NCBI GenBank assembly: GCA_016887485.1
Contig: CP069394.1
Coordinates: 1,922,001-1,986,000 of the forward strand
Length of the DNA stretch: 64,000 nucleotides
Direction: 5' to 3'
From: Chloroflexota bacterium
GTDB taxonomy: Bacteria; Chloroflexota; Anaerolineae; Anaerolineales; Anaerolineaceae
Shown here: one piece after another, positions 43,809-50,405 of the stretch
Position numbering within the stretch: the first letter of the stretch is position 1
Layout of the letters: every line of letters starts with the position of its first letter
The notes under the pieces: model-generated
What the model saw: the letters and a program-made list of their open reading frames with translations, nothing else
What the model was told of the DNA's origin: nothing
Databases searched by the model: none
Program-made: the position numbers and the translations under genes

Positions 43809-44984
43809 TTATTTTCCTCCATTTTTCATCAATCCCTTGGCGGCCTGCTTTTGTGAGGGAGCGCCAATGGGGACGTTTGAATTGTAAAACGTGGCGATGA
43901 TCATATCCTCCACCTGTTGGTGCTCTGCCATTGAGACCACGGCGACCTCATGCGCTCGATGCAGAAGGTAAGGATAGGGCTTCGAGCCCATGATCCGGGT
44001 CTGATCCATAATGGCGGCCTGGATCAGGGTGATATTGTCCCTGTCACCGGCCACCCAGGCGGGAACCTCCACCCGGGCCAGGTGTTGGAATTTGGACGTG
44101 CCCACGTTCATATAGAAAAAGTGAACCTGCTGGGCAAGGCCGAAGCTCTCACTGGTCGGTGAAAGGACCTTGAACACCGCTGAGCGGTCACCTGGATTCT
44201 TCAAAATAGTCCTAAATAAATCCGTATCGGCCACCCGCACAGGACGAGAGGCTGAAAATTCATCAGCAAACTCCACCTGCCCCCTGCCAAGAAACTCCAC
44301 CAGGTTAACAAATAAGTCACTTCCCGGTTTATCCACATAACCAAGGAGAAAAACTCTATCCGTAAAAAATTGATCCAGCGTGGCCTGGAACTTTTCTGCA
44401 ATTTGTTTAAATTCTGCGGTTTGTTGGGCATCCCGGTAAAGTTCCAACGGGCCATCAATCATGGCAATCGCCGGTTTGACCAAATTTGCCGACCAGGTCG
44501 CCAACCGCTGCCTCTCAGTGAAATCCCGCCGCAAAGCCACGGCACCCTCATTGATGATACCGGTCTCCGGCAGCGTTGTTCGGTCATAATCCAGCAGCAG
44601 GCTCTCCTGATAAACTTTTGGCTTCAGCCCGGAGCCCCTGACCATTTCCACGGCGCCGATATTGATCACGCAAAACGGCACCCGGGCATGGCGGGAGGGA
44701 TTGATCTGAGAGCCATCCGCCGCCAACAAACTGACCAGTGCGGGCATCTTACCCGCAGGAAAAGCCTCATTCAGGGCCTCCCCGGTCGGTTCAGCGCAGC
44801 GCAGTCGCTCATTTTGACCTTTTTCCCGCTCCAATGCTGCCTCAATCTCATCCAAACGCCCGGCATTCGCGGCGAGGACTTTTTCCAGAACAGCTAAATA
44901 CTTCTGCTCCGCCTCGGAATGGGCCTTGGCCTGTTGCGCAAAATCTGGCAGGCTTTTCTGGATTTCAAACAGATTGACAGGCAT
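43809..44984 (-). CDS. nurA: NurA-domain nuclease
   Basis: 391 residues. NurA's metal-binding Asp motifs are visible as SLLAADGSQINPSRH near residue 88 and IAMIDGPLELY near residue 180, with a C-terminal YPYLLHRAHEVAVVSMAE helix region. An N-terminal ~70-residue coiled coil (FAQQAKAHSEAEQKYLAVLEKVLA...LEAALEREKGQ) precedes the nuclease core, as in other NurA proteins. NurA is a Mn2+-dependent 5'-3' nuclease driven by HerA. First gene of the cassette; its promoter region contains a palindrome. Confidence 0.87.
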   Translation of the reverse strand: MPVNLFEIQKSLPDFAQQAKAHSEAEQKYLAVLEKVLAANAGRLDEIEAALEREKGQNERLRCAEPTGEALNEAFPAGKMPALVSLLAADGSQINPSRHARVPFCVINIGAVEMVRGSGLKPKVYQESLLLDYDRTTLPETGIINEGAVALRRDFTERQRLATWSANLVKPAIAMIDGPLELYRDAQQTAEFKQIAEKFQATLDQFFTDRVFLLGYVDKPGSDLFVNLVEFLGRGQVEFADEFSASRPVRVADTDLFRTILKNPGDRSAVFKVLSPTSESFGLAQQVHFFYMNVGTSKFQHLARVEVPAWVAGDRDNITLIQAAIMDQTRIMGSKPYPYLLHRAHEVAVVSMAEHQQVEDMIIATFYNSNVPIGAPSQKQAAKGLMKNGGK

Positions 44985-45026
44985 AACACTCCGGTGTCAG
45001 CATATTGGATGAGGTCAGTATGCCTA

Positions 45027-45055
45027 ATTATAACGACTGTTGGACAGTTTTCTAA
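45027..45055 (-). promoter_or_regulatory. Promoter of the nurA-herA-rad50 cassette with internal palindrome
   Basis: Minus strand TTAGAA, 17-nt spacer, TATAAT, 43 nt before the nurA start codon. The spacer contains the perfect palindrome ACTGT-TGG-ACAGT (45036-45048), placed where a repressor would block RNA polymerase. The arrangement recalls DNA-damage operators (LexA boxes have CTGT/ACAG half-sites), but the spacing differs from the known E. coli and Bacillus boxes. Confidence 0.5.
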
Positions 45056-45089
45056 AACACCTCAGCGCAGATTATGATTCTTTACCGCG

Positions 45090-45118
45090 TTGACAGGCCC
45101 TCACTCAAAAGATATACT
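45090..45118 (+). promoter_or_regulatory. Promoter of the riboflavin uptake operon
   Basis: TTGACA, 17-nt spacer, TATACT: near-consensus sigma-70-type promoter about 20 nt upstream of the FMN riboswitch. Confidence 0.8.
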
Positions 45119-45138
45119 ACTTTTATCAAAAAATTAAC

Positions 45139-45280
45139 ACCTTCGGGGCAGGGTGCGGGCCAGATCGCCCAATTCCCTATCGGTGGTAATCCTCAGACAG
45201 AGGTAGCCCACGAGCATGTCAGGCATGCATGAACCGGTGAAATCCCGGTGCCGGCGGTAACAGTCCGAATGAAAGAAGGT
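45139..45280 (+). ncRNA. FMN riboswitch (RFN element)
   Basis: The RFN consensus can be read through: CTTCGGGGCAGGGTG at the 5' side, AATTCCCTATCGGTGGTAAT, AGCCCACGAGC, GGTGAAATCCCGGTGCCGGCGG and CAGTCCGAATGAAAGAAGG. Helix P1 forms between ACCTTC (45139-45144) and GAAGGT (45275-45280). It binds flavin mononucleotide and, through the terminator at 45308-45337, should switch the transporter operon off when FMN is plentiful. Confidence 0.93.
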
Positions 45281-45307
45281 GCCGGTATCTATTGGTATTC
45301 ATCTCAT

Positions 45308-45337
45308 GCCCCGACCCAATCACTCAGGGCTTTTTTT
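45308..45337 (+). terminator. Riboswitch expression-platform terminator
   Basis: Stem GCCCCGA / TCAGGGC (6 pairs with one C-A mismatch) with a 9-nt loop, followed by seven T residues, 27 nt after P1. It ends directly before the ATG of the permease gene, so the FMN aptamer most likely acts by premature termination. Confidence 0.65.
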
Positions 45338-45339
45338 AT

Positions 45340-46143
45340 ATGACGTCAACGTCTGAAACCCAACCCCATCAACCAAAACCGAAACCGTGGAAGAGAGTGC
45401 TTTTCCTGGTGTTCTCTCTGGGCGGCGGCCTCCTTATCTGGGCGGCCCTCACCCGTGTGCTGGACCTGCCGGCTTTCATCCTGCCCGGCCCAGGCCTGGT
45501 ATGGGAACGGTTCCTCATCACCCTGACAAATGGTCAACTTGGCCGCCACACCCTTATCACCCTTCTTGAAGTCCTTTCCGGTCTTCTTGCGGGCAGCCTG
45601 TTTGCCACCCTTCTGGGATACCTGCTGGCAAAATCTCCCACCCTGGAAAAACTGATCTCCCCCTACCTGGTCGCCAGCCAGAGTATTCCCATGGTTGCCA
45701 TTGCTCCCTTGTTGGTCATCTGGTTCGGCCCGGGGATCTTTTCGAAGATCCTGATCTGTGCGTTGATCGTTTTCTTTCCGGTCCTGATCAACACAGTGGT
45801 GGGTTTACGTGAAGTATCGCAGGATCTGCGTGACCTGATGCGCTCCCTGAACGCTTCTCGCAGTCAGACGCTTTGGAAACTGGAAGTCCCGGCTGCCCTG
45901 CCGATCTTTTTAGGTGGGCTGCGGGTAGGCGCCACCCTGTCCGTGATCGGCGCGGTGGTGGGAGAGCTGGTCGGTGCGGATCGGGGACTGGGATTCCTGA
46001 TCAATGTCGGCCGCGGGCAATACGACACTGCCCTGGTCTTCGTTGCCGTGATCACACTGATCGTGATGGCAATGGCCCTCTACGGTAGTGTCCTTTGGAT
46101 TGAAAAACGGGTTCTGGCCTGGCAATCATGGCGCCAGGATTAA
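45340..46143 (+). CDS. ribX: Riboflavin ABC transporter permease (RibX-like)
   Basis: About 267 residues of the SsuC/TauC/ThiX permease family with six membrane segments. It opens with WKRVLFLVFSLGGGLLIWAALTR, and the EAA coupling loop is LRDLMRSLNASRSQTLWKLEVPAALPIFLGGLRVGATLSV. Position behind an FMN riboswitch and beside a ThiY-like binding protein identifies it as the RibXYZ-type riboflavin importer found in Chloroflexi. The ATG at 45340 follows the terminator T-tract and has no ribosome site; a TTG at 45292 with AAGAAGG 11 nt upstream would place the Shine-Dalgarno inside riboswitch helix P1, a possible second layer of control. Confidence 0.85.
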   Translation: MTSTSETQPHQPKPKPWKRVLFLVFSLGGGLLIWAALTRVLDLPAFILPGPGLVWERFLITLTNGQLGRHTLITLLEVLSGLLAGSLFATLLGYLLAKSPTLEKLISPYLVASQSIPMVAIAPLLVIWFGPGIFSKILICALIVFFPVLINTVVGLREVSQDLRDLMRSLNASRSQTLWKLEVPAALPIFLGGLRVGATLSVIGAVVGELVGADRGLGFLINVGRGQYDTALVFVAVITLIVMAMALYGSVLWIEKRVLAWQSWRQD

Positions 46144-46171
46144 TATTGTTTTGCCAAAATATGGAGAGAAA

Positions 46172-47173
46172 ATGCAAACAAACCAATTGAAGAGAAAAGC
46201 CATCATCCTCATCATCATCGCCATTTCGAGCGCCTTCATCCTGACGGCCTGCCAAAGGGAAACCGCCACCGAGGAGCCCGAGATCATCACAACACCGCTT
46301 ACCCTGGGTTACATTCCCAACATCCAATTTGCACCCATCTATGTCGCAGTGGAAAAGGGTTATTTTCTGGATGCCGGATTCGACGTTTCCATTGAATATG
46401 GCAACGAATCGGATGCCGTCGCCCTGATTGGGGCCGGCGAGCAGCTCTTTGCCATTGCCAGCGGCGAGCAGGTCCTGCTGGCCCGTGCCCAGGGGCTGCC
46501 CGTGACCTACGTGGCCGCCTGGTACCAAAAATATCCGGTGGGGATCGTCTCACTGGCGGGTTCCGATATCCTCGTTCCGGAGAATCTGGCCGGAAAATCC
46601 ATCGGCGTCCCAGGCCTCTATGGCGCCAGCTATATTGGCCTGCGCGCCCTGCTGAGTGCAGCGGACCTGGGTGAGGAAGATATCAACCTGCTTTCAATCG
46701 GCTTTAATCAGGTGGAATATCTGGTGACCGAGCAGGTTGATTCAGCCGTGATCTACCTGGCAAATGAGCCGATGGTGCTGCAATCTCAAGGTTATGACGT
46801 GGATGTGATCCGCGCTGCCGATTACCTGCGTCTGGTTGCCAATGGACTCGTCACCAATGAGACCATGCTCAATGAACATCCAGATCAGGTGCAGGCTTTC
46901 ATTGAAGCGCTGCTTAAGGGCATCGCCGACACCCTGGCGGACCCCAATCAGGCTTATGAGATCAGTAAAGCCTATGTCGAAAACCTGGCCGATGCGAATA
47001 GAGAACTCCAGTTTCAGATCCTGAATCAATCCATCATGCTTTGGGAAACAGAAAACCTTGGCTATAGTGAACCAGCCGGCTGGGTCAATATGCAGGCTGT
47101 TTTATTAGATATGGGACTATTGACAGAGACCCAGGATTTGGATAATGCTTTCACCAATGACCTCCTCCCCTGA
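46172..47173 (+). CDS. ribY: Riboflavin ABC transporter substrate-binding lipoprotein (RibY-like)
   Basis: About 333 residues of the NMT1/ThiY family. The signal peptide ends with lipobox ILTAC near residue 27, so the protein is lipid-anchored outside the membrane. TLGYIPNIQFAPIYVAVEKGYFLDAGFDVSIEYG and EQLFAIASGEQVLLARAQGLPVTYVAAWYQ are the family pattern. GGAGAG lies 3-4 nt upstream of the ATG. An in-frame extension to 46088 lies inside the permease gene and is rejected. The 3' end overlaps the ATPase gene by about 29 nt. Confidence 0.87.
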   Translation: MQTNQLKRKAIILIIIAISSAFILTACQRETATEEPEIITTPLTLGYIPNIQFAPIYVAVEKGYFLDAGFDVSIEYGNESDAVALIGAGEQLFAIASGEQVLLARAQGLPVTYVAAWYQKYPVGIVSLAGSDILVPENLAGKSIGVPGLYGASYIGLRALLSAADLGEEDINLLSIGFNQVEYLVTEQVDSAVIYLANEPMVLQSQGYDVDVIRAADYLRLVANGLVTNETMLNEHPDQVQAFIEALLKGIADTLADPNQAYEISKAYVENLADANRELQFQILNQSIMLWETENLGYSEPAGWVNMQAVLLDMGLLTETQDLDNAFTNDLLP

Positions 47174-47921
47174 GGCAGTGCTCAGCGTCAAGAACCTGGG
47201 CGTCACCTTTAGCGATGCCAGCGGGGTCGTGCATGCGCTGCACGACCTCAGCTTCTCACTGGCGCCAAACGAATTCGTCTCGCTGATCGGGCCTTCCGGC
47301 AGCGGGAAGAGCACCCTGTTGCGCGTGCTGGCCGGGTTGATTCCGCCTACCCACGGTGATTTTGAGGTTTATCAACGCAAGCCAAAGGTCGGCCTGGTTT
47401 TCCAACAGGCGAATCTGATGCCCTGGCGCAGGGTCATCGAGAATGTGGGCCTACCTCTGGAACTGCAAGGCATCCCCAATGACCAAATTGAAAGCCGCGC
47501 CCAAGAATTGATCGAATTGGTCGGACTGGAAGGCTTTGAGCAGGCTTATCCCCGTGATCTTTCCGGCGGGATGGCCCAGAGGGTGGCCATTGCCCGTTCG
47601 CTGATGCAGGACCCGGATTTACTCCTGCTGGATGAGCCGTTTGGCTCCCTGGATGACCTGACACGGGAGCGAATGGGCGATGAACTGCTGCATATCTGGC
47701 AGGCCCGGCGCAAGACCGTGCTGATGGTCACGCATTCCATCTCAGAGGCCATTTATCTGTCTGACCGGGTGTTATTGCTCTCTCCCCGCCCCGGGATGAT
47801 CAAGCTCAACCTGACGATCGACCTCCCCCGCCCGCGCACCCCTAATATGCGGGTGGCCCCAGAATTCAGCGCGCTGGCCCAGACCTTACGGGAAAGCCTG
47901 CGTGATGAGGAACCCATTTAA
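47145..47921 (+). CDS. ribZ: Riboflavin ABC transporter ATP-binding protein (RibZ-like)
   Basis: 258 residues of the SsuB/TauB/ThiZ group. Walker A LIGPSGSGKSTLLRVLAG, Q-loop VFQQANLMPW, signature LSGGMAQRVAIARSL, Walker B LLLLDEPFGSLDDLTRE and switch MVTHSISEAIYLSDRV. It powers the riboflavin importer. A second ATG at 47157 is also possible. No intrinsic terminator was seen before the rsgA promoter at 47966. Confidence 0.87.
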   Translation: MLSPMTSSPEAVLSVKNLGVTFSDASGVVHALHDLSFSLAPNEFVSLIGPSGSGKSTLLRVLAGLIPPTHGDFEVYQRKPKVGLVFQQANLMPWRRVIENVGLPLELQGIPNDQIESRAQELIELVGLEGFEQAYPRDLSGGMAQRVAIARSLMQDPDLLLLDEPFGSLDDLTRERMGDELLHIWQARRKTVLMVTHSISEAIYLSDRVLLLSPRPGMIKLNLTIDLPRPRTPNMRVAPEFSALAQTLRESLRDEEPI

Positions 47922-47965
47922 GGTCACTGCCCAACTGGCCAGGCAAATCCCTGCCAACCAGTCTC

Positions 47966-47993
47966 TTGACAAATGGGCACTTTTTATTACAAT
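47966..47993 (+). promoter_or_regulatory. Promoter of the rsgA leader
   Basis: TTGACA, 16-nt spacer, TACAAT. Transcription would start near 48000, giving a leader of about 440 nt before the rsgA start codon. Confidence 0.8.
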
Positions 47994-48038
47994 CTAAATT
48001 GTTAATTCACTAGTAACAGAAAGGTAGAGGCACGTTTT

Positions 48039-48101
48039 ATGGCTAAAGTCCTTGTACTTGCAAACCCTAAACTGTATGAACGCGCCTCTGGGACTCGCTA
48101 G
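48039..48101 (+). CDS. 20-codon leader peptide of rsgA (candidate attenuator ORF)
   Basis: ATG preceded by AAAGGTAGAGG (48020-48030) opens a 20-codon ORF, MAKVLVLANPKLYERASGTR, ending TAG. It starts about 40 nt after the predicted transcription start. Its codons contain sequence complementary to later parts of the leader: CTTGTACTTGC (48051-48061) to 48233-48243, GTATGAAC (48074-48081) to the loop of the hairpin at 48131-48159, and GCCTCT (48084-48089) to AGAGGC beside its own ribosome site. That arrangement suits ribosome-controlled attenuation. No homologous leader is known to me. Confidence 0.5.
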   Translation: MAKVLVLANPKLYERASGTR

Positions 48102-48130
48102 ACGGCTTCTGAACCGCTAGCTCCTTTTCC

Positions 48131-48163
48131 GGTCACGGGTGTGTTCATACCCCGTGGCCTTTT
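48131..48163 (+). terminator. Attenuator-like hairpin in the rsgA leader
   Basis: Nine-bp stem GGTCACGGG / CCCGTGGCC (one G-U pair) with an 11-nt loop TGTGTTCATAC, followed by TTTT-G-ATTT, 30 nt after the leader ORF stop. The loop bases GTTCATAC (48143-48150) are complementary to GTATGAAC inside the leader ORF. It could end transcription before rsgA in some conditions. Confidence 0.55.
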
Positions 48164-48265
48164 GATTTAACTTTAATCAGACAAATGCAGGCTGCACCGG
48201 GCATGGCCGGGGATCACCCCGCGCCTGCCCCAGCAAGTACAAGCTTGGATGCAGCATGACACCAC

Positions 48266-48296
48266 CACCGGTCACGGGATTGTTCCGTGGCCGGTG
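48266..48296 (+). promoter_or_regulatory. Second, look-alike hairpin in the rsgA leader
   Basis: Twelve-bp stem CACCGGTCACGG / CCGTGGCCGGTG (one G-U pair) with a 7-nt loop. Its core CCGGTCACGGG...CCGTGGCC repeats that of the hairpin at 48131-48159. T residues follow only after about 18 nt (TTTTTTT from 48311), so it is either a poor terminator or a structural or protein-binding element. Confidence 0.45.
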
Positions 48297-48336
48297 TTCT
48301 ATTTAACCAATTTTTTTCTAATGAAAGGAAGGCTTG

Positions 48337-48501
48337 ATGCAAGCCCAAGTTCGTATCTCAAATTATGAAACCCTGATCTCAGGGTTCAGTACCACTCAAA
48401 AGATAGACAGCACTACTGCTGATAAGCATAAGGAACGCTTACAATGCAAACTCAAACTACCGACACGATTGCATATGGTGTCGTTTATAAGAAAAACCTA
48501 A
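48337..48501 (+). CDS. Possible second small ORF overlapping the start of rsgA
   Basis: 54 codons starting MQAQVRISNYETLISG, with AAAGGAAGG at good spacing upstream. It ends at 48501, 58 nt inside rsgA in another frame, so ribosomes finishing it could couple to or interfere with rsgA initiation at 48444. Composition (Thr/Ser/Lys-rich, HMVSFIRKT at the end) does not look like a folded protein. An overlapping 15-codon ORF starts at ATG 48321. Either could be regulatory, or both could be chance. Confidence 0.35.
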   Translation: MQAQVRISNYETLISGFSTTQKIDSTTADKHKERLQCKLKLPTRLHMVSFIRKT

Positions 48502-49442
48502 GTCAATATCACGTCCATACCAACGACCAGGTCATCCTCTGCTCGCTTTCGGCGAAGCTCTGGAAAGACTTTGAATACAGCGGCGGCAAGGGTGGACGGA
48601 AAAAGCGGGTCACGAACACCCGTGATAAACATATGGATCCCGTGGCCATTGGCGACCGGGTCCGTTACCAACCGGCCGGCGATGACACCGGGATGATCCT
48701 GGAGGTTCTACCGCGCCAAAACAAACTGACCCGCCAATCCGCCAAGCCCATGCCCGGTGCGCATGCCTTCGAGCAGGTGATCGCGGCCAACCTGGACCAG
48801 GTGGTTCCGGTTTTCGCCGCCGCCAACCCTGAGCCGCGCTGGCACATGCTGGACCGCTACCTGGTGGCTGCGGAACACCACCGGCTGCCGGTGCGGATTG
48901 CGATCACTAAAATGGACCTCATCCAGAACACTCCGGCTGAGTCGGACCTGCTGGAAGCCGTTGAACGCTACCGGCGGATCGGCTACCCCGTGACCCTGAC
49001 CAGCTCACAACAAATGATGGGGCTGGAAGAACTGCGGGATATCCTTTTGGAAAAGACGTCCGTCCTGGTGGGCAAGTCCGGCGTGGGGAAGACCTCCCTG
49101 CTAAATGCCATCGAACCCGGCCTGGGTCTGCGAGTGCAAACCGTGAACCAGACCACCGGCAAGGGACGCCACACCACCACCCATTTGGAAATGTTCCCCC
49201 TGGCGGCGGGTGGCGCAATAATCGACACCCCCGGCGTGCGGGAATTTGGCCTGATTGGGCTAACACCGGAAGACGTGGCTGAATGTTTCCCTGAAATGCG
49301 GCCATTTTTGGGCCAGTGCCACTTTGGGCACAGTTGCAATCACGAGGAAGAACCGGGCTGTGCGATTCGCCAGGCTGTGATGGATGGCGCGATCAGTCCC
49401 TATCGCTATAAAAGCTATTTAAGGCTGAAAGTGGACCTGTGA
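48444..49442 (+). CDS. rsgA: Ribosome small-subunit biogenesis GTPase RsgA
   Basis: 332 residues. An N-terminal OB-like domain precedes a circularly permuted GTPase: ITKMDLI (G4) comes first, then VGKSGVGKTSLLNAIEP (G1) and DTPGVREFGL (G3). The C-terminal zinc knuckle is CHFGHSCNHEEEPGCAIRQAV. RsgA checks late 30S assembly and releases RbfA. AAGGA lies 9 nt before the ATG. The N-terminal ~40 residues are slightly extended and basic (GGKGGRKKRVTNTRDK). Expression is probably governed by the 440-nt leader described separately. Confidence 0.93.
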   Translation: MQTQTTDTIAYGVVYKKNLSQYHVHTNDQVILCSLSAKLWKDFEYSGGKGGRKKRVTNTRDKHMDPVAIGDRVRYQPAGDDTGMILEVLPRQNKLTRQSAKPMPGAHAFEQVIAANLDQVVPVFAAANPEPRWHMLDRYLVAAEHHRLPVRIAITKMDLIQNTPAESDLLEAVERYRRIGYPVTLTSSQQMMGLEELRDILLEKTSVLVGKSGVGKTSLLNAIEPGLGLRVQTVNQTTGKGRHTTTHLEMFPLAAGGAIIDTPGVREFGLIGLTPEDVAECFPEMRPFLGQCHFGHSCNHEEEPGCAIRQAVMDGAISPYRYKSYLRLKVDL

Positions 49443-49447
49443 GGTGA

Positions 49448-49909
49448 ATGATGCGGACCTATTTTGATGATTTCAACGCGGATTTCACTTGCAAGAACTG
49501 CGGCCGTTATGTCAGTGCCAGGACGGCGGTATCAGGCGTGGTCAATCGTAACCATTGTCCCTATTGCCTGCATTCCCGGCATGTGGACCTCTTTGAGGCG
49601 GGCGACCGGCTCTGTGCCTGCAAGGGCGTGATGGCTCCCGTCGGGCTGACGGTCAAACGCAGCCGAGATAAATATGCCCGAGGGCTGCAGGGCGAACTGA
49701 TGCTCGTGCATCGCTGCCAGACCTGTGGCGGCCTCTCAATTAACCGGATAGCGGCCGATGATGACTCCATTAGAATTTTGGAAAGCCTGAGCCAATGCCC
49801 TGAAAACCTGCTGGAGCAGAGCCAAATACATGAAATTCAGATTTTAACCAACGCTGACATTGCACTGGTTGAATCACGGCTCTATGGTACCCAGGTACTC
49901 GCTGCTTAA
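49448..49909 (+). CDS. RNHCP-domain zinc-ribbon protein
   Basis: 153 residues. The family signature is readable: FTCKNCGRYVSARTAVSGVVNRNHCPYCLHSRHVDLF, then CACKGVMAPVGLTV and LVHRCQTCGGLSINRIAADD. Eight or more Cys arranged as CxxC pairs suggest two zinc ribbons. The domain is found alone or beside RsgA-like GTPases and has no established function. It starts 5 nt after rsgA, so the two are co-transcribed and both lie under the leader's control. Binding to RNA or the ribosome is an inference from this pairing. Confidence 0.87.
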   Translation: MMRTYFDDFNADFTCKNCGRYVSARTAVSGVVNRNHCPYCLHSRHVDLFEAGDRLCACKGVMAPVGLTVKRSRDKYARGLQGELMLVHRCQTCGGLSINRIAADDDSIRILESLSQCPENLLEQSQIHEIQILTNADIALVESRLYGTQVLAA

Positions 49910-49931
49910 GTCTAGTTCGGGGTGACAAAAC

Positions 49932-49965
49932 AACCTTCCCTGATTTAGTTTTCTCAGGGAAGGTT
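49932..49965. terminator. Terminator-like hairpin after the rsgA operon
   Basis: Perfect 12-bp stem AACCTTCCCTGA / TCAGGGAAGGTT with a T-rich 10-nt loop, 22 nt after the RNHCP gene. No T-tract follows on the plus strand (CCAATAATTTCC), so efficiency is uncertain. The rest of the 49910-50108 gap shows no coding potential. Confidence 0.6.
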
Positions 49966-50094
49966 CCAATAATTTCCAAAAATAATTTAATAAATGTCTT
50001 CAATATCAATCGGTTCCAATAAGCTTTACCCAATGGTAAAGGCAATCCCCCATTCTCCCTCCTCCAGCCCCACTGCCGTTAGGCGCATCCATAT

Positions 50095-50100
50095 TATAAT
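50095..50100 (+). promoter_or_regulatory. TATAAT box directly before gatC
   Basis: An exact TATAAT ends 8 nt before the gatC ATG (50109). If used, transcription would start at or just before the ATG, making a leaderless or nearly leaderless mRNA. No good -35 element was found. Confidence 0.3.
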
Positions 50101-50108
50101 AAGGCATC

Positions 50109-50405
50109 ATGAAGCTGACCATTGAGGAAGTTGAACACATTGCCGCCCTGGCCCGTCTGGAACTGACCGAGAACGAAAAGCAGCGTTACGCTGAGCAGCT
50201 ATCCGATATCCTCGATTATGCTGCCCGGCTGGATGAACTCGCCACCGACCAGATCCCGCCCACGGCCAGCGTCCTGGATATGCAGCTTCGGCTGCGAGAG
50301 GACCACAACCGGCCCGGCTTATCCCAGGACGATGTCCTGGGGAACGCCGCCAAGACTCAGGATGACCAGTTCAAGGTCCCACCGATTTTCGGAGGTCAGG
50401 AATGA
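50109..50405 (+). CDS. gatC: Asp-tRNA(Asn)/Glu-tRNA(Gln) amidotransferase subunit C
   Basis: 98 residues, MKLTIEEVEHIAALARLELTENEKQRYAEQLSDILDYAARLDEL with the later LREDHNRPGLSQDDVLGNAAKTQDDQFKVP, the usual GatC pattern. GatC belts GatA to GatB in the enzyme that amidates mischarged tRNA. It overlaps gatA by 4 nt. Confidence 0.95.
   Translation: MKLTIEEVEHIAALARLELTENEKQRYAEQLSDILDYAARLDELATDQIPPTASVLDMQLRLREDHNRPGLSQDDVLGNAAKTQDDQFKVPPIFGGQE

Noticed and set aside
45036-45048. Calling the palindrome upstream of nurA a LexA box
   Set aside because: Half-sites resemble LexA sites, but total length and spacing match neither the E. coli nor the Bacillus consensus, and no lexA gene is present in the window to compare.
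48337-48501. Programmed frameshift joining the second small ORF to rsgA
   Set aside because: No slippery heptamer was seen in the overlap, and RsgA has its own ribosome site and a normal N-terminus.
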